From contig JAYONB010000005.1 of assembly GCA_038121105.1 (NCBI GenBank), forward strand, positions 186,001 through 250,000: a DNA stretch of 64,000 nt. The letters run 5' to 3'. The position numbers and the translations under genes were made by a program. Below, piece after piece: positions 24,668-32,541 of this stretch. Below the pieces are notes generated by a model, which had not been told where the DNA came from, made no database searches, and worked only from the letters and a program-made list of their open reading frames with translations. The number at the start of each line of letters is the position of its first letter. The first letter of the stretch is position 1. The DNA comes from CALJDF01 sp038121105. GTDB taxonomy: Bacteria; Pseudomonadota; Alphaproteobacteria; SHVP01.

Positions 24668-26103
24668 CGCTCGGTCAGCTTCATTTCGATCCGCCGATTG
24701 CGGCGAAACGCGATTTCGTCGTTGCCTTCGTCCAGCGGGTGATACTGGCCGAATCCTGCGGCCGCGAGGCGGCGCGCCGGGATGCCTGCTTCGATGAGGA
24801 ACTTCACCACGTTGGTCGCGCGTGCCGCGGACAACTCCCAATTCGACGGGAACTGGGGCGAGTTGATCGGCACCGAATCGGTGTGGCCGTCGACGCGTAA
24901 TATCCAATTGATGTCTTCGGGAATGTGGGGCGTGATTTCCGACAGCGTGTCGGCGAGGGCGCGTAGCCGGGTGCGACCCTCGTCACCGAGTTCGGCCGAT
25001 CCCGACGAGAACAGGACCTCCGATTGAAAGACAAATCGGTCGCCGACGATTTGGACGTCGCGCCGGTCGCCCAAGACCTCCTGCAGACGCCCGAAGAATT
25101 CGGAACGGTAGCGCGACAGCTCCTCCACTTTCTGGGCCAGCGCTTGGTTGAGACGACGACCGAGGTCCGAAATCACCACTTGCTGCTCTTCGTCGCGCGA
25201 CTCGGCCTGGTCGAGGGCCGCTTGTAACGCCGCGAGTTGCTGGCGCAGCAGCGATATCTGCTGGTTCAACAGCGATACTCTTGCCTTTGCTTCGGTCGAC
25301 AGTTCTTGCTCTTCCTCAAGGGCGGATTCACGGGCCAAATAGAGCGCCTGTACTTCCGCAAGCCGAATTTCCCGCTCGCGAACCTCTTCCTGCGCCAACA
25401 ACGTCCGCTCCTCTTCGGTGGCCAGGCGGGCCTGTAGTTCGCGTTGGGTGTTCCGCAAGGTGCCGACGATTTGCCGGGTTTCTTCGAGCGCCCCTTCCAG
25501 TTCCGCCGATTGGGCTTGCAGGGCTTCGGCGTCTTGTTTGGATGTATCTAGCGCGGCAGCGAGCTCGCCGACGCGTGCCTCAAGCTCGGCGCGCACCGTA
25601 CGCAGCGCGTCGATGTCCCGCTGCAGGCGCTCCAAGTCGGATAGCTGCGCCCGGATCGTTTCGCGATCTCGGTGGAGGGTCTCGTTGGCCGCCGCCAAAT
25701 CGCTCTGTGCCGCAGCAAGTTCGCGCTCGGCGTTCTCGGCCCGCCGGGTCAAAAGGGCGACGGCTTCATCCAGCCGCGCCGTTTCCGAACGAAGGTCGGA
25801 TATTTCTACGACCAGATTGTCACGCTCTTCGTTGGCGCTTTGAAGCGAGGCCGAGAGTTGCGCCACGTTCAGGCGCAAGTCGGCATTGCCTTGCCGTTCC
25901 AGCGCCAGCAGTTCGGTGAGTTCGTTGACCTGTGTCGTCAGGCGTTGCAACGCTTCGTCGCGGCCCGACAACGCCTGGGTCAGGAAAACCTGCGCCAGGA
26001 CGAAGACCACGAGCAGAAAGATGATGACGACCAGCAGCGCGGCCATCGCGTCGACAAATCCCGGCCAATAATCCTGACTCCGCGTGCGTACCCGGGTAGC
26101 CAT
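24664..26103 (-). CDS. MotB-like OmpA-domain protein with long periplasmic coiled coil
   Basis: This 479 aa inner-membrane protein is built like a stator partner. After a short cytoplasmic N-terminus comes one transmembrane helix at about 17-42 containing Asp18 in FVDAMAALL, the position of the proton-binding Asp of MotB. Residues about 46-345 are an almost unbroken heptad-rich coiled coil (many Glu, Leu, Gln, Arg). The OmpA-type peptidoglycan-binding domain covers 357-479 with GHTDSVPI and the LSAARA helix. It lies 12 bases downstream of a TolQ/MotA-like gene and the pair should form one proton-driven complex. It is not the flagellar MotB, since no flagellar gene is nearby and the coil is far longer. 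Function unknown. Confidence 0.85.
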   Translation of the reverse strand: MATRVRTRSQDYWPGFVDAMAALLVVIIFLLVVFVLAQVFLTQALSGRDEALQRLTTQVNELTELLALERQGNADLRLNVAQLSASLQSANEERDNLVVEISDLRSETARLDEAVALLTRRAENAERELAAAQSDLAAANETLHRDRETIRAQLSDLERLQRDIDALRTVRAELEARVGELAAALDTSKQDAEALQAQSAELEGALEETRQIVGTLRNTQRELQARLATEEERTLLAQEEVREREIRLAEVQALYLARESALEEEQELSTEAKARVSLLNQQISLLRQQLAALQAALDQAESRDEEQQVVISDLGRRLNQALAQKVEELSRYRSEFFGRLQEVLGDRRDVQIVGDRFVFQSEVLFSSGSAELGDEGRTRLRALADTLSEITPHIPEDINWILRVDGHTDSVPINSPQFPSNWELSAARATNVVKFLIEAGIPARRLAAAGFGQYHPLDEGNDEIAFRRNRRIEMKLTER

Positions 26104-26115
26104 GTCTGTAGTCGG

Positions 26116-27246
26116 CTAGTCGTGCCGCTTGTCGAGCGACGCCGCGATCGTGCGAGACAGAAGTTTCAACTCGCTGCGGATTTCGGAAACCAGTTGCTCC
26201 TGACCTCGAGTGGTGGCATCGAGCAACTGGCTGAGGTAGACATCCATGTTTCGCAGGTGGGTCTCGGCGGTCTTGCCGCCACCACCGCCGTCCGCCAACC
26301 GCTGCAACACTGGTTTCATTTCCATCTGGCTCTCGGCGAGCTTGACCATCAGATCCTGTTCCGAGCGCATCTGGTCGGTCAGTGTCGCCAGACGCTCGGA
26401 AAGATTGACGAGCGCCTGGTTAGTGCTGTGGCGTCCCCCTTCCGCCGTGCTCATCGTGCGCTGGAGGTTGTCCAGGCTTTCGGCCGTCTGCTCAAGCAAT
26501 GCCTGTACATAAGCCGGAACCGATTGATCGCCCTCGGCAATCCCGGCGCCGCTCGAGAGGCGGGTAACGCTGGATAGCCACTCCTCCAACTCGTTGTAGA
26601 ACCGGTTTTGCGCCTGACCGGTTTGCAGATCGAGGAAGCCCAGAACAAGCGATCCGCCAAGCCCGAATAGCGACGACGAAAACGCCGTGCCCATGCCGCT
26701 TAAGGGCGCTTCCAGACCCTGCCGCAAGCTGTCGAATTGCGCGCTGAAATCGCCGCCATCGACCGTCAATGTCGAAATGGTGTCGCCGACCGCGGCTATG
26801 GTTTGCAATAACCCCCAAAAGGTGCCGAGAAGACCCAAAAACACCAATAGGCCGATCATGTAGCGCGAGATGTCGCGCGACTCGTCAAGCCGCGAGGAAA
26901 TTCCGTCGAGTAGGGAGCGCATTCCCAGGGTCGACAATTGCATGCGGCGACTGGTTCGATCGCCCAGCATCGTCGCCATGGGTCCCAGGAGGGACGGCGG
27001 CTCCTGTACCGACAGACCGGGCTCGCTGCGGCGGAAGGTCTCGATCCACTGCACCTCCGGTCGCAACATAAGGACCTGCCGGAAGGAATAAACGATGCCG
27101 AGCAGAAGGACGGCGAGGATCAAGCCGTTGATCGCCGGATTGGCGCGGAAGGCGGTCTCAAGGGGGCCGATGATCACCAGCAAGACCGCGGCGGCGATCA
27201 CTAGGAAGAGGATCATCCTCGTCAAAAACGTGCGGGTTCCGGTCAT
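26116..27246 (-). CDS. MotA/TolQ/ExbB-family proton channel protein
   Basis: This 376 aa membrane protein is the likely channel partner of the downstream MotB-like protein. Two N-terminal helices at about 10-28 and 38-54 are followed by a cytoplasmic segment, then the conserved channel core: a helix at about 130-150 (FLGLLGTFWGLLQTIAAVG) and another at about 190-212 (GTAFSSSLFGLGGSLVLGF). The GLLGTFWGL and AFSSSLFGL motifs are those of the MotA/TolQ/ExbB family. The last 150 residues are a charged, probably coiled cytoplasmic tail. True tolQ is at 43009, so this is a second system. It is 51 bases downstream of an OmpA-like gene. Confidence 0.86.
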   Translation of the reverse strand: MTGTRTFLTRMILFLVIAAAVLLVIIGPLETAFRANPAINGLILAVLLLGIVYSFRQVLMLRPEVQWIETFRRSEPGLSVQEPPSLLGPMATMLGDRTSRRMQLSTLGMRSLLDGISSRLDESRDISRYMIGLLVFLGLLGTFWGLLQTIAAVGDTISTLTVDGGDFSAQFDSLRQGLEAPLSGMGTAFSSSLFGLGGSLVLGFLDLQTGQAQNRFYNELEEWLSSVTRLSSGAGIAEGDQSVPAYVQALLEQTAESLDNLQRTMSTAEGGRHSTNQALVNLSERLATLTDQMRSEQDLMVKLAESQMEMKPVLQRLADGGGGGKTAETHLRNMDVYLSQLLDATTRGQEQLVSEIRSELKLLSRTIAASLDKRHD

Positions 27247-27297
27247 GGTTTGTCTTGGTCGCTCCCCTTAGGTGCGCGGCACCGCACGGTATTCAGG

Positions 27298-28113
27298 TCA
27301 TTGCGTCAGCAATATGACGTCCACCCGATCGTTGGGACCGCCGTCGCTCGGCGCCCCAAGGGCGCGAACATCGATTCGGGTGCTCCGGACGCCGTTCTCA
27401 ATCAGGTAGGAACGAACCGCGAGCGCGCGGGAAAGCGATTCGCGTCGGGCCGCGCTGGGACGATCGCTCGTTCCACTCGCAAATGCCTTTAGCTGAACGC
27501 GTTGTTCGTTGGCGGCCAACGCCGCGGCCATTTGCCTCAATCGTTGCTGGGCGTCGTGGCTCAGTTGGGTCGACGACCCTTCAAACAACAAGCGCAGCGC
27601 TTGGCCCTCGGCGGGCAGGTTCGCTGGCGGCAAGGCGGCTGTCTGCCGTGGTGCGGCGGGTGCCGGCGCTGGCGGGGTTACGCGTGCCGGTGCCGCGGTC
27701 GCGGTTTCTTGCGGTCGCGGTGCGGCGGGTGCGACTGGCGGTGGCGGAGCCGGCGCGCGAACAACGGGCGCGACGGGCGCGGCAACGGAAGGGCGCGACG
27801 CGACTGGCGCCGTGGCGGGTGCGGGACGGTTTCTCGGCGTAGGTATCGCGCGGGCGACGCCGGCCGGTGCTCGAAGAACAACCGCTTGGCCGGCATCCTC
27901 GCCTGGATGGCGAAGGGCTCGTTGGTTGCCGCGGCCGTCGAGGTCCCGCAAGGCATCAAGGTTGACCTCGACACTCGATTGGCCGCTGCCGCCGATGATC
28001 ACGGTTTCCTGGCCCATGACGGTGCCGGAGAACGCGACAAGCCCGAGGACGGTTGTGACCACGAGCCGCGAAGATGCTCGGGTGAGGCGTGCGCCCAGTC
28101 GCTGGTCGGTCAT
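27298..28113 (-). CDS. Exported OmpA-like protein with Pro/Ala-rich linker
   Basis: This 271 aa protein has an N-terminal signal segment (LVVTTVLGLVAFSGTVMG, cleavage expected before QETV near residue 36), a mature N-part of about 50 residues, a Pro/Ala-rich linker at about 85-185, and a degenerate OmpA-type C-terminal domain whose SLSRALAVRSYL helix matches the LSxxRAxAV helix of peptidoglycan-binding OmpA domains. I chose ATG 28113 with GGGAGAG 9 bases upstream. It is the first gene of a set with the channel and MotB-like genes downstream, so it may be the periplasmic partner of that complex. Function unknown. Confidence 0.78.
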   Translation of the reverse strand: MTDQRLGARLTRASSRLVVTTVLGLVAFSGTVMGQETVIIGGSGQSSVEVNLDALRDLDGRGNQRALRHPGEDAGQAVVLRAPAGVARAIPTPRNRPAPATAPVASRPSVAAPVAPVVRAPAPPPPVAPAAPRPQETATAAPARVTPPAPAPAAPRQTAALPPANLPAEGQALRLLFEGSSTQLSHDAQQRLRQMAAALAANEQRVQLKAFASGTSDRPSAARRESLSRALAVRSYLIENGVRSTRIDVRALGAPSDGGPNDRVDVILLTQ

Positions 28114-28206
28114 CGAAATTCTCTCCCTACCAATGCTCGCGGCGTTCTTGGGCACCGCTTCGCAACGTCGCACCTTAACTTAGCGGTGCGCGCTTGGACA
28201 ACTGGC

Positions 28207-29037
28207 TCAAAGGCCTGTTTCCGGCCAGTCCGGTAGCTTTGCGGCGTTCTTGAGGAGGCCGAGCAGGGGCTGGTGAAGGTCCGGATTGGTGGCCAACACC
28301 GCGCCGGAGTCCAGCATCGTCCCGCGACCGGCGAGATCGGTGACGAACCCACCGGCCTCGCGGACAAGAACGAGCCCTGCCGCGATGTCCCAGGCGTGAA
28401 GATCCGTTTCCCAATACCCGTCATAGCGGCCCGCGGCGACATAGGCGAGATCGAGTGCTGCGGACCCGAACCGGCGGATGGCGGAAACTTTGTCGCTGAC
28501 CATCGCCAATTGCTTCATGAATGGCATGATGGTCTCGGCGCCCCGGATCGTTGGAATGCCCGTTGCGATTACCGATTCGGCGAGCGTACGCCTCGCCGAG
28601 ACACGCAACCGCTGGTCGTTGAGGTAGGCCCCGGCGCCTTTCTCGGCAGCGAAGGCTTCGTCTCGCAGCGGGTCGTAGATCAGGCCCGCCACGATTTCTT
28701 TGCCGCGCTGGTGGGCGATCGAAATCGCAAAATGCGGCAAGCCGTGCAGGAAATTCGTCGTACCGTCGAGCGGATCGATGATCCACCGATTGTCGCTGTC
28801 GCTGCCGTGAATTTCGACGCCTTCTTCGGTCAGAAAACCCCACCCCGGTCGCGCTTTTCCAAGATGATCGCGCAGCGCGCGATCTGCCTTGCGGTCGGCG
28901 GAACTCACAAAGTCGGCCGGGCCTTTGATGGAGACTTGTAGTTTCTCGACTTCGCCGTAGTCGCGAACGAGTTGACGACCAACGCGCTTCGCCGCGCCGG
29001 ACATGACGTTGAGAACTGGCGACCGAGGCCCGGCCAT
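28207..29037 (-). CDS. suhB: Inositol monophosphatase family protein (SuhB-like)
   Basis: This 276 aa cytoplasmic phosphatase of the lithium-sensitive IMPase family hydrolyses inositol phosphates or related sugar phosphates. Metal-binding motifs are complete: LTEEG near 69-73, DPLDGTTNF at 88-96, and LHAWDIAAG near 214. It lies 6 bases downstream of efp on the same strand. In bacteria SuhB also has roles in rRNA transcription and translation, so neighbouring efp may be meaningful, but that is inference. Exact substrate is not clear; the gene symbol follows family usage. Confidence 0.88.
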   Translation of the reverse strand: MAGPRSPVLNVMSGAAKRVGRQLVRDYGEVEKLQVSIKGPADFVSSADRKADRALRDHLGKARPGWGFLTEEGVEIHGSDSDNRWIIDPLDGTTNFLHGLPHFAISIAHQRGKEIVAGLIYDPLRDEAFAAEKGAGAYLNDQRLRVSARRTLAESVIATGIPTIRGAETIMPFMKQLAMVSDKVSAIRRFGSAALDLAYVAAGRYDGYWETDLHAWDIAAGLVLVREAGGFVTDLAGRGTMLDSGAVLATNPDLHQPLLGLLKNAAKLPDWPETGL

Positions 29038-29043
29038 CGGCGG

Positions 29044-29607
29044 CTAGTCGGCTCGTTTGAGGTAGGTTCCGTCCGCGGTATTGACGATGATCCGCGTCCC
29101 GGTTTCGACAAACGGCGGCACCATCACGCGCATCCCGTTGTCCATCTGCGCAGGTTTGTAGGACGACGAGGCGGTTTGTCCTTTGACGACGGGTTCGGCC
29201 TCGACGACCTCGAGGATCACCGTTGCCGGCAGTTGAATGCCGACGGGCGTCCCTTCGACGCTGTTCAGCGTGACCATCATCCCGTCCTGCAGATAGCCGG
29301 CGTCGTCGCCCAGCATGTCGGCATTCATCGCGATCTGCTCGTATGATTCCGGATCCATGAAGGTGTAGCTGTCGCCGTCGGCGAACAGGTATTGGACCTC
29401 TCGCTCTTCGGTGTTCAGCTTTTCAACGGTGTCGGCCGTTCGCCAGCGCTGGTTGGTCTTCACCCCGCTGGCCAAATCGCGCATCTCGACGGCGATAAAC
29501 GCCCCGCCCTTACCGGGTTGAATCAGCTGGATCTTGATGACCGCCATCTGACGACCGTCGTGTTCGATCACCATGCCGGGTCGTATCTGGTTGGCGTTGA
29601 TCTTCAT
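29044..29607 (-). CDS. efp: Translation elongation factor P
   Basis: EF-P relieves ribosomes stalled at polyproline. The 187 aa product has three beta-barrel domains; the modified residue is Lys33 in QPGKGGAF, the site used by EpmA. The C-terminus ends in the usual ETGTRIIVNTADGTYLKRA. Both modification genes are adjacent (epmB upstream on the same strand, epmA divergent beyond it), so the Lys33 pocket and its enzymes agree on (R)-beta-lysylation. Several proteins here with proline runs, such as TolA and the OmpA-like protein, would be natural clients. Confidence 0.97.
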   Translation of the reverse strand: MKINANQIRPGMVIEHDGRQMAVIKIQLIQPGKGGAFIAVEMRDLASGVKTNQRWRTADTVEKLNTEEREVQYLFADGDSYTFMDPESYEQIAMNADMLGDDAGYLQDGMMVTLNSVEGTPVGIQLPATVILEVVEAEPVVKGQTASSSYKPAQMDNGMRVMVPPFVETGTRIIVNTADGTYLKRAD

Positions 29608-29652
29608 ATCGGGCTCGGGGTCTGAATGAGGGCGCGGAAACTACCAGCTTGA

Positions 29653-30738
29653 CTATGCCGAGGCAAACGGTGGGCTGTCCTCAGGTTCGTCTTCATAGGC
29701 ATGGCCGCAGCCCCGGCGATCGCGTACCTGGTAGCCCCCGTCCCCGGTATCGGTGACCCGCGCAGGAGCAGCGGGTACTTTCCCATGGCCACCTGGAATA
29801 TCCAGCACATAGGTCGGCTGACACAGTCCCGAGACGTCGCCGCGCAGACCGTCGACTAGCGCGCGTCCGCGCTTCAGGCTCGGTCGAAAGTGCTGCGTCC
29901 CTGGGGCGCGGTCGGGGTGATGCAGGTAGTAGGGTTTGACCCGGTTGCGGACCAGCGCGCGGAACAAAGCCTCGAGCGTCGCGGCATCGTCGTTCACCCC
30001 CTTTAACAGTACCGACTGAGACAGAACCGGGATGCCGGCATTGACAAGGCGACCGATCGCCTTGATCGCGGCAGGCGAAAGTTCGTGGGGGTGGTTACAA
30101 TGAACGATCACATAGACCGCTTTGTCGGCTGCTAGCGCGGTAACCAAATGATCGTTAACCCGCGCCGGGTCCACGATCGGCACCCGCGTGTGGATGCGCA
30201 CCACGCCGAGGTGGTCGACCGAATCCAATTGACGAATCACGTCCCCCATGCGGCGGGGCGACAGCAGGAACGGATCGCCGCCGGTCAGGATCACTTCCCA
30301 AATCTCCTTGTGGCTGCGCACGTAAGCCAGGGCGGTCTCGATTTGGTCTTGCGAGAGCGGTGGCTCCGAAGCGCCCACACGGTCGCGACGAAAGCAATAT
30401 CGGCAATAGACCGGACAAGTGTGAAGCAGTTTCAGCAACACGCGGTCACGGTAGCGGTGAACGAGGCCCGGCACCGGGCTAAACGCCTCATCGCCGATCG
30501 GGTCTGGGTCTTCTCTCGGCGCTTCAGCGAGTTCGGCCGACGTGGGCACGAATTGTCGGGCGAGGGGGTCGGCGGGATTGTCGAGGTCGATCAGTTCGTG
30601 CACCGTTGGGCTCACCGAGACGGCATAGCGTGCCGCCACCTTTTCGATCCCACGCCGGGCCGCCGGTGCGATTAATTGGGCCTCGGCCAGGGCTTGGGCG
30701 GTGCGAAGCGTCTTTTGAATGGGCGTCGGCGGGGCCAT
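29653..30738 (-). CDS. epmB: EF-P (R)-beta-lysine 2,3-aminomutase
   Basis: This radical-SAM enzyme isomerises lysine to (R)-beta-lysine for attachment to EF-P. The 361 aa product carries the radical-SAM cysteines C108, C112 and C115 in CPVYCRYC, followed by the GGDPFLLSPRRM segment and IHTRVPIVDP typical of KamA/EpmB. At this length it is the EpmB type rather than the longer catabolic lysine aminomutase. A ribosome-binding site AAGGGA precedes ATG 30738. It is 45 bases upstream of efp and divergent from epmA, which confirms the assignment by context. Confidence 0.93.
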   Translation of the reverse strand: MAPPTPIQKTLRTAQALAEAQLIAPAARRGIEKVAARYAVSVSPTVHELIDLDNPADPLARQFVPTSAELAEAPREDPDPIGDEAFSPVPGLVHRYRDRVLLKLLHTCPVYCRYCFRRDRVGASEPPLSQDQIETALAYVRSHKEIWEVILTGGDPFLLSPRRMGDVIRQLDSVDHLGVVRIHTRVPIVDPARVNDHLVTALAADKAVYVIVHCNHPHELSPAAIKAIGRLVNAGIPVLSQSVLLKGVNDDAATLEALFRALVRNRVKPYYLHHPDRAPGTQHFRPSLKRGRALVDGLRGDVSGLCQPTYVLDIPGGHGKVPAAPARVTDTGDGGYQVRDRRGCGHAYEDEPEDSPPFASA

Positions 30739-30805
30739 GTCGGTTCCCTTTGTATGGGCTTTGGTCTGCTAGACTTCGTCGCGATATAGCGGGTTTTTCG
30801 AAGCA

Positions 30806-31876
30806 GTGAAAAGTAGCGACAGAACGCCGCCCTGGCGGCCGGACCAATTTGCGCGTCGTGCGCCCTACCTGCGGGCTCGCACGGCCATTCTCGCCGCGCT
30901 GCGGTCGTGGTTCGCGCGCCACGACTTCGTCGAGGTCGATACCCCAGCGTTGCAGGTGTCGCCGGGGCTGGAACCCCACCTTCGCGCCTTTGCGACCACT
31001 CTCGAGGAGCCGTTCGATCAAGGTGTGCGCCCGATGTTTCTTCACACCTCGCCCGAATACGCGATGAAGAAACTTCTGGTCGCCGGCGTACCGCAGCTAT
31101 TTCAGATCGCGCATGTCTGGCGCAACGAGGCGCGGTCGTCCATCCATCATCCCGAGTTTACGATGATCGAATGGTATGCCGCGGGTCAGGGCCAAGAGGC
31201 CCTCGCGGCGCAATGTGAGGCCTTGGTGCGGGCCGCTCTTGCCGCCGTGCCGTCACGGCTATCCACCGGGCGGTTCCGGTTTGGGGGGAAAGTGGCTGAT
31301 CCCGCCGGTGCGTTTGAACAGCTCACCGTGGCGCAAGCCTTCGAACGTTATGCCGATGTCGACATCCTGGGTACGCTGGATGCTCGCGGCGAGCCCGATG
31401 CGGCCGCCCTCCGTGCCCAGTGCGTCGCGACGGGGATTGCCGTCGAAGAGACCGACACGTGGGAAGACATGTTCTTTCGTGTCTTCGTGAATCGGGTCGA
31501 GGAAAACTTGGGGGTTGGACGACCGACGCTATTGATCGAGTGGCCGGCGCCGCTCGCCGCCTTAGCGCGGATCGATCCGACCGAGCCCCGAATTGCGCAA
31601 CGGGTCGAGCTGTATGTTGCCGGCCTCGAACTCGGCAACGGCTTTGTCGAACTCACCGATGCGGTCGAGCAACGGCGTCGCTTCGAAGCGGACCTCGCGA
31701 TCAAGCGATCGACCGGCGCCCCCACCTATCCCGTCGACGAAGATTTTCTCGCCGCGCTGGCCCATGGGTTGCCGCCATCCGCCGGGATGGCGATGGGTTT
31801 CGATCGGTTGGTCATGGCGGCGACCGGTGCCGCCGCGATCGAGGATGTGCTCTGGCTACCCGTCGCCCAGCCCTAA
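30806..31876 (+). CDS. epmA: EF-P--(R)-beta-lysine ligase
   Basis: EpmA (PoxA/GenX) ligates (R)-beta-lysine onto EF-P. The 356 aa product is a class II lysyl-tRNA synthetase catalytic core with no anticodon-binding domain: motif 2 WRNEARSSIHHPEFTMIEWY near 110-130 and motif 3 GMAMGFDRLVM near 328-338. The start is GTG at 30806. It is divergent from epmB and efp with 67 bases between starts, giving a complete modification module. The stop overlaps the thiE stop region by 4 bases. Confidence 0.94.
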   Translation: MKSSDRTPPWRPDQFARRAPYLRARTAILAALRSWFARHDFVEVDTPALQVSPGLEPHLRAFATTLEEPFDQGVRPMFLHTSPEYAMKKLLVAGVPQLFQIAHVWRNEARSSIHHPEFTMIEWYAAGQGQEALAAQCEALVRAALAAVPSRLSTGRFRFGGKVADPAGAFEQLTVAQAFERYADVDILGTLDARGEPDAAALRAQCVATGIAVEETDTWEDMFFRVFVNRVEENLGVGRPTLLIEWPAPLAALARIDPTEPRIAQRVELYVAGLELGNGFVELTDAVEQRRRFEADLAIKRSTGAPTYPVDEDFLAALAHGLPPSAGMAMGFDRLVMAATGAAAIEDVLWLPVAQP

Positions 31877-32541
31877 CCCGAAGCGTCGGCGATCGCTTTG
31901 TTGATGGCGCGCACCCCCGCCGTCGGCCCTTCGGGGTGGTCCCACACCGCTGAAACCACGGCCAAGAAGTCGGCCCCGGCTCTGACCAACGGGGCGCAAT
32001 TTTCGGCTGTGATGCCGCCGATAGCCACACAGGGGATTTCAAAGATCTCGCTCCACCATTCCAGGAGGTCGAGTTCGGCGCGGAACTTCGGCGGTTTTGT
32101 CGCGGTATCGAAAAAGGCCCCGAAAGCGACATAGTCGGCACCCCGTTCCGCTGCCTCCATCGCGAGGTGGCGCGTGTTGTGGCATGTCACGCCGACGACG
32201 GCGTCCTCACCGACGATATTTCGGGCCTCTTCGTAGATCGCATCGGACTGGCCGATGTGGACCCCATCCGCGCCCGCCTTGGCGGCGAGGTCGGGACGGT
32301 CATTGATCAACAAAGCGGTCTCGGTCGCTTGCGTGATCGGTAAAAGTGCTTCGGCGACACGGAGAACCGTTTCGTCGGGGACGTCTTTCAGGCGCAGTTG
32401 CAAGCATGCGACGCCACCGTTGGCCAGTACCGCTTTGACCTGATCGACGAACCCAGCGTCGACCTGCGGCGGGCTGATTAGATAGAGGCGACAGCCGGAT
32501 TCGGCTGCGCTATCGGCCTCAGGCGGCAAGCTCGCGCTCAA
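31873..32541 (-). CDS. thiE: Thiamine phosphate synthase
   Basis: ThiE joins HMP pyrophosphate to the thiazole phosphate to make thiamine phosphate. The TIM-barrel product (up to 222 aa) shows LQLRLKD, LLINDRPDLA, ADGVHIGQSD, VGVTCHN and a C-terminal VAIGGI, all of the ThiE family. The start is uncertain: the first candidate is TTG 32541, 23 bases inside the fba gene, and another TTG is 12 bases further on; no ATG precedes the conserved region. The overlap implies translation coupled to fba. thiD lies at 54183. Confidence 0.87.
   Translation of the reverse strand: MSASLPPEADSAAESGCRLYLISPPQVDAGFVDQVKAVLANGGVACLQLRLKDVPDETVLRVAEALLPITQATETALLINDRPDLAAKAGADGVHIGQSDAIYEEARNIVGEDAVVGVTCHNTRHLAMEAAERGADYVAFGAFFDTATKPPKFRAELDLLEWWSEIFEIPCVAIGGITAENCAPLVRAGADFLAVVSAVWDHPEGPTAGVRAINKAIADASG

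Noticed and set aside
24664..27246. Zorya-type anti-phage defence system
   Set aside because: Only a MotA/MotB-like pair is present; no ZorC/D/E-type effector lies nearby, and the pair sits in a housekeeping context rather than a defence island.
24664..27246. Flagellar stator motA/motB
   Set aside because: No flagellar or chemotaxis gene is nearby, the MotB-like protein has a 300-residue coil and the channel protein has a TolQ/ExbB-like core.
28159..28192. GCACC/GGTGC hairpin downstream of suhB
   Set aside because: It can fold on the minus strand but has no T run, and the following gene is on the same strand, so termination is not supported.
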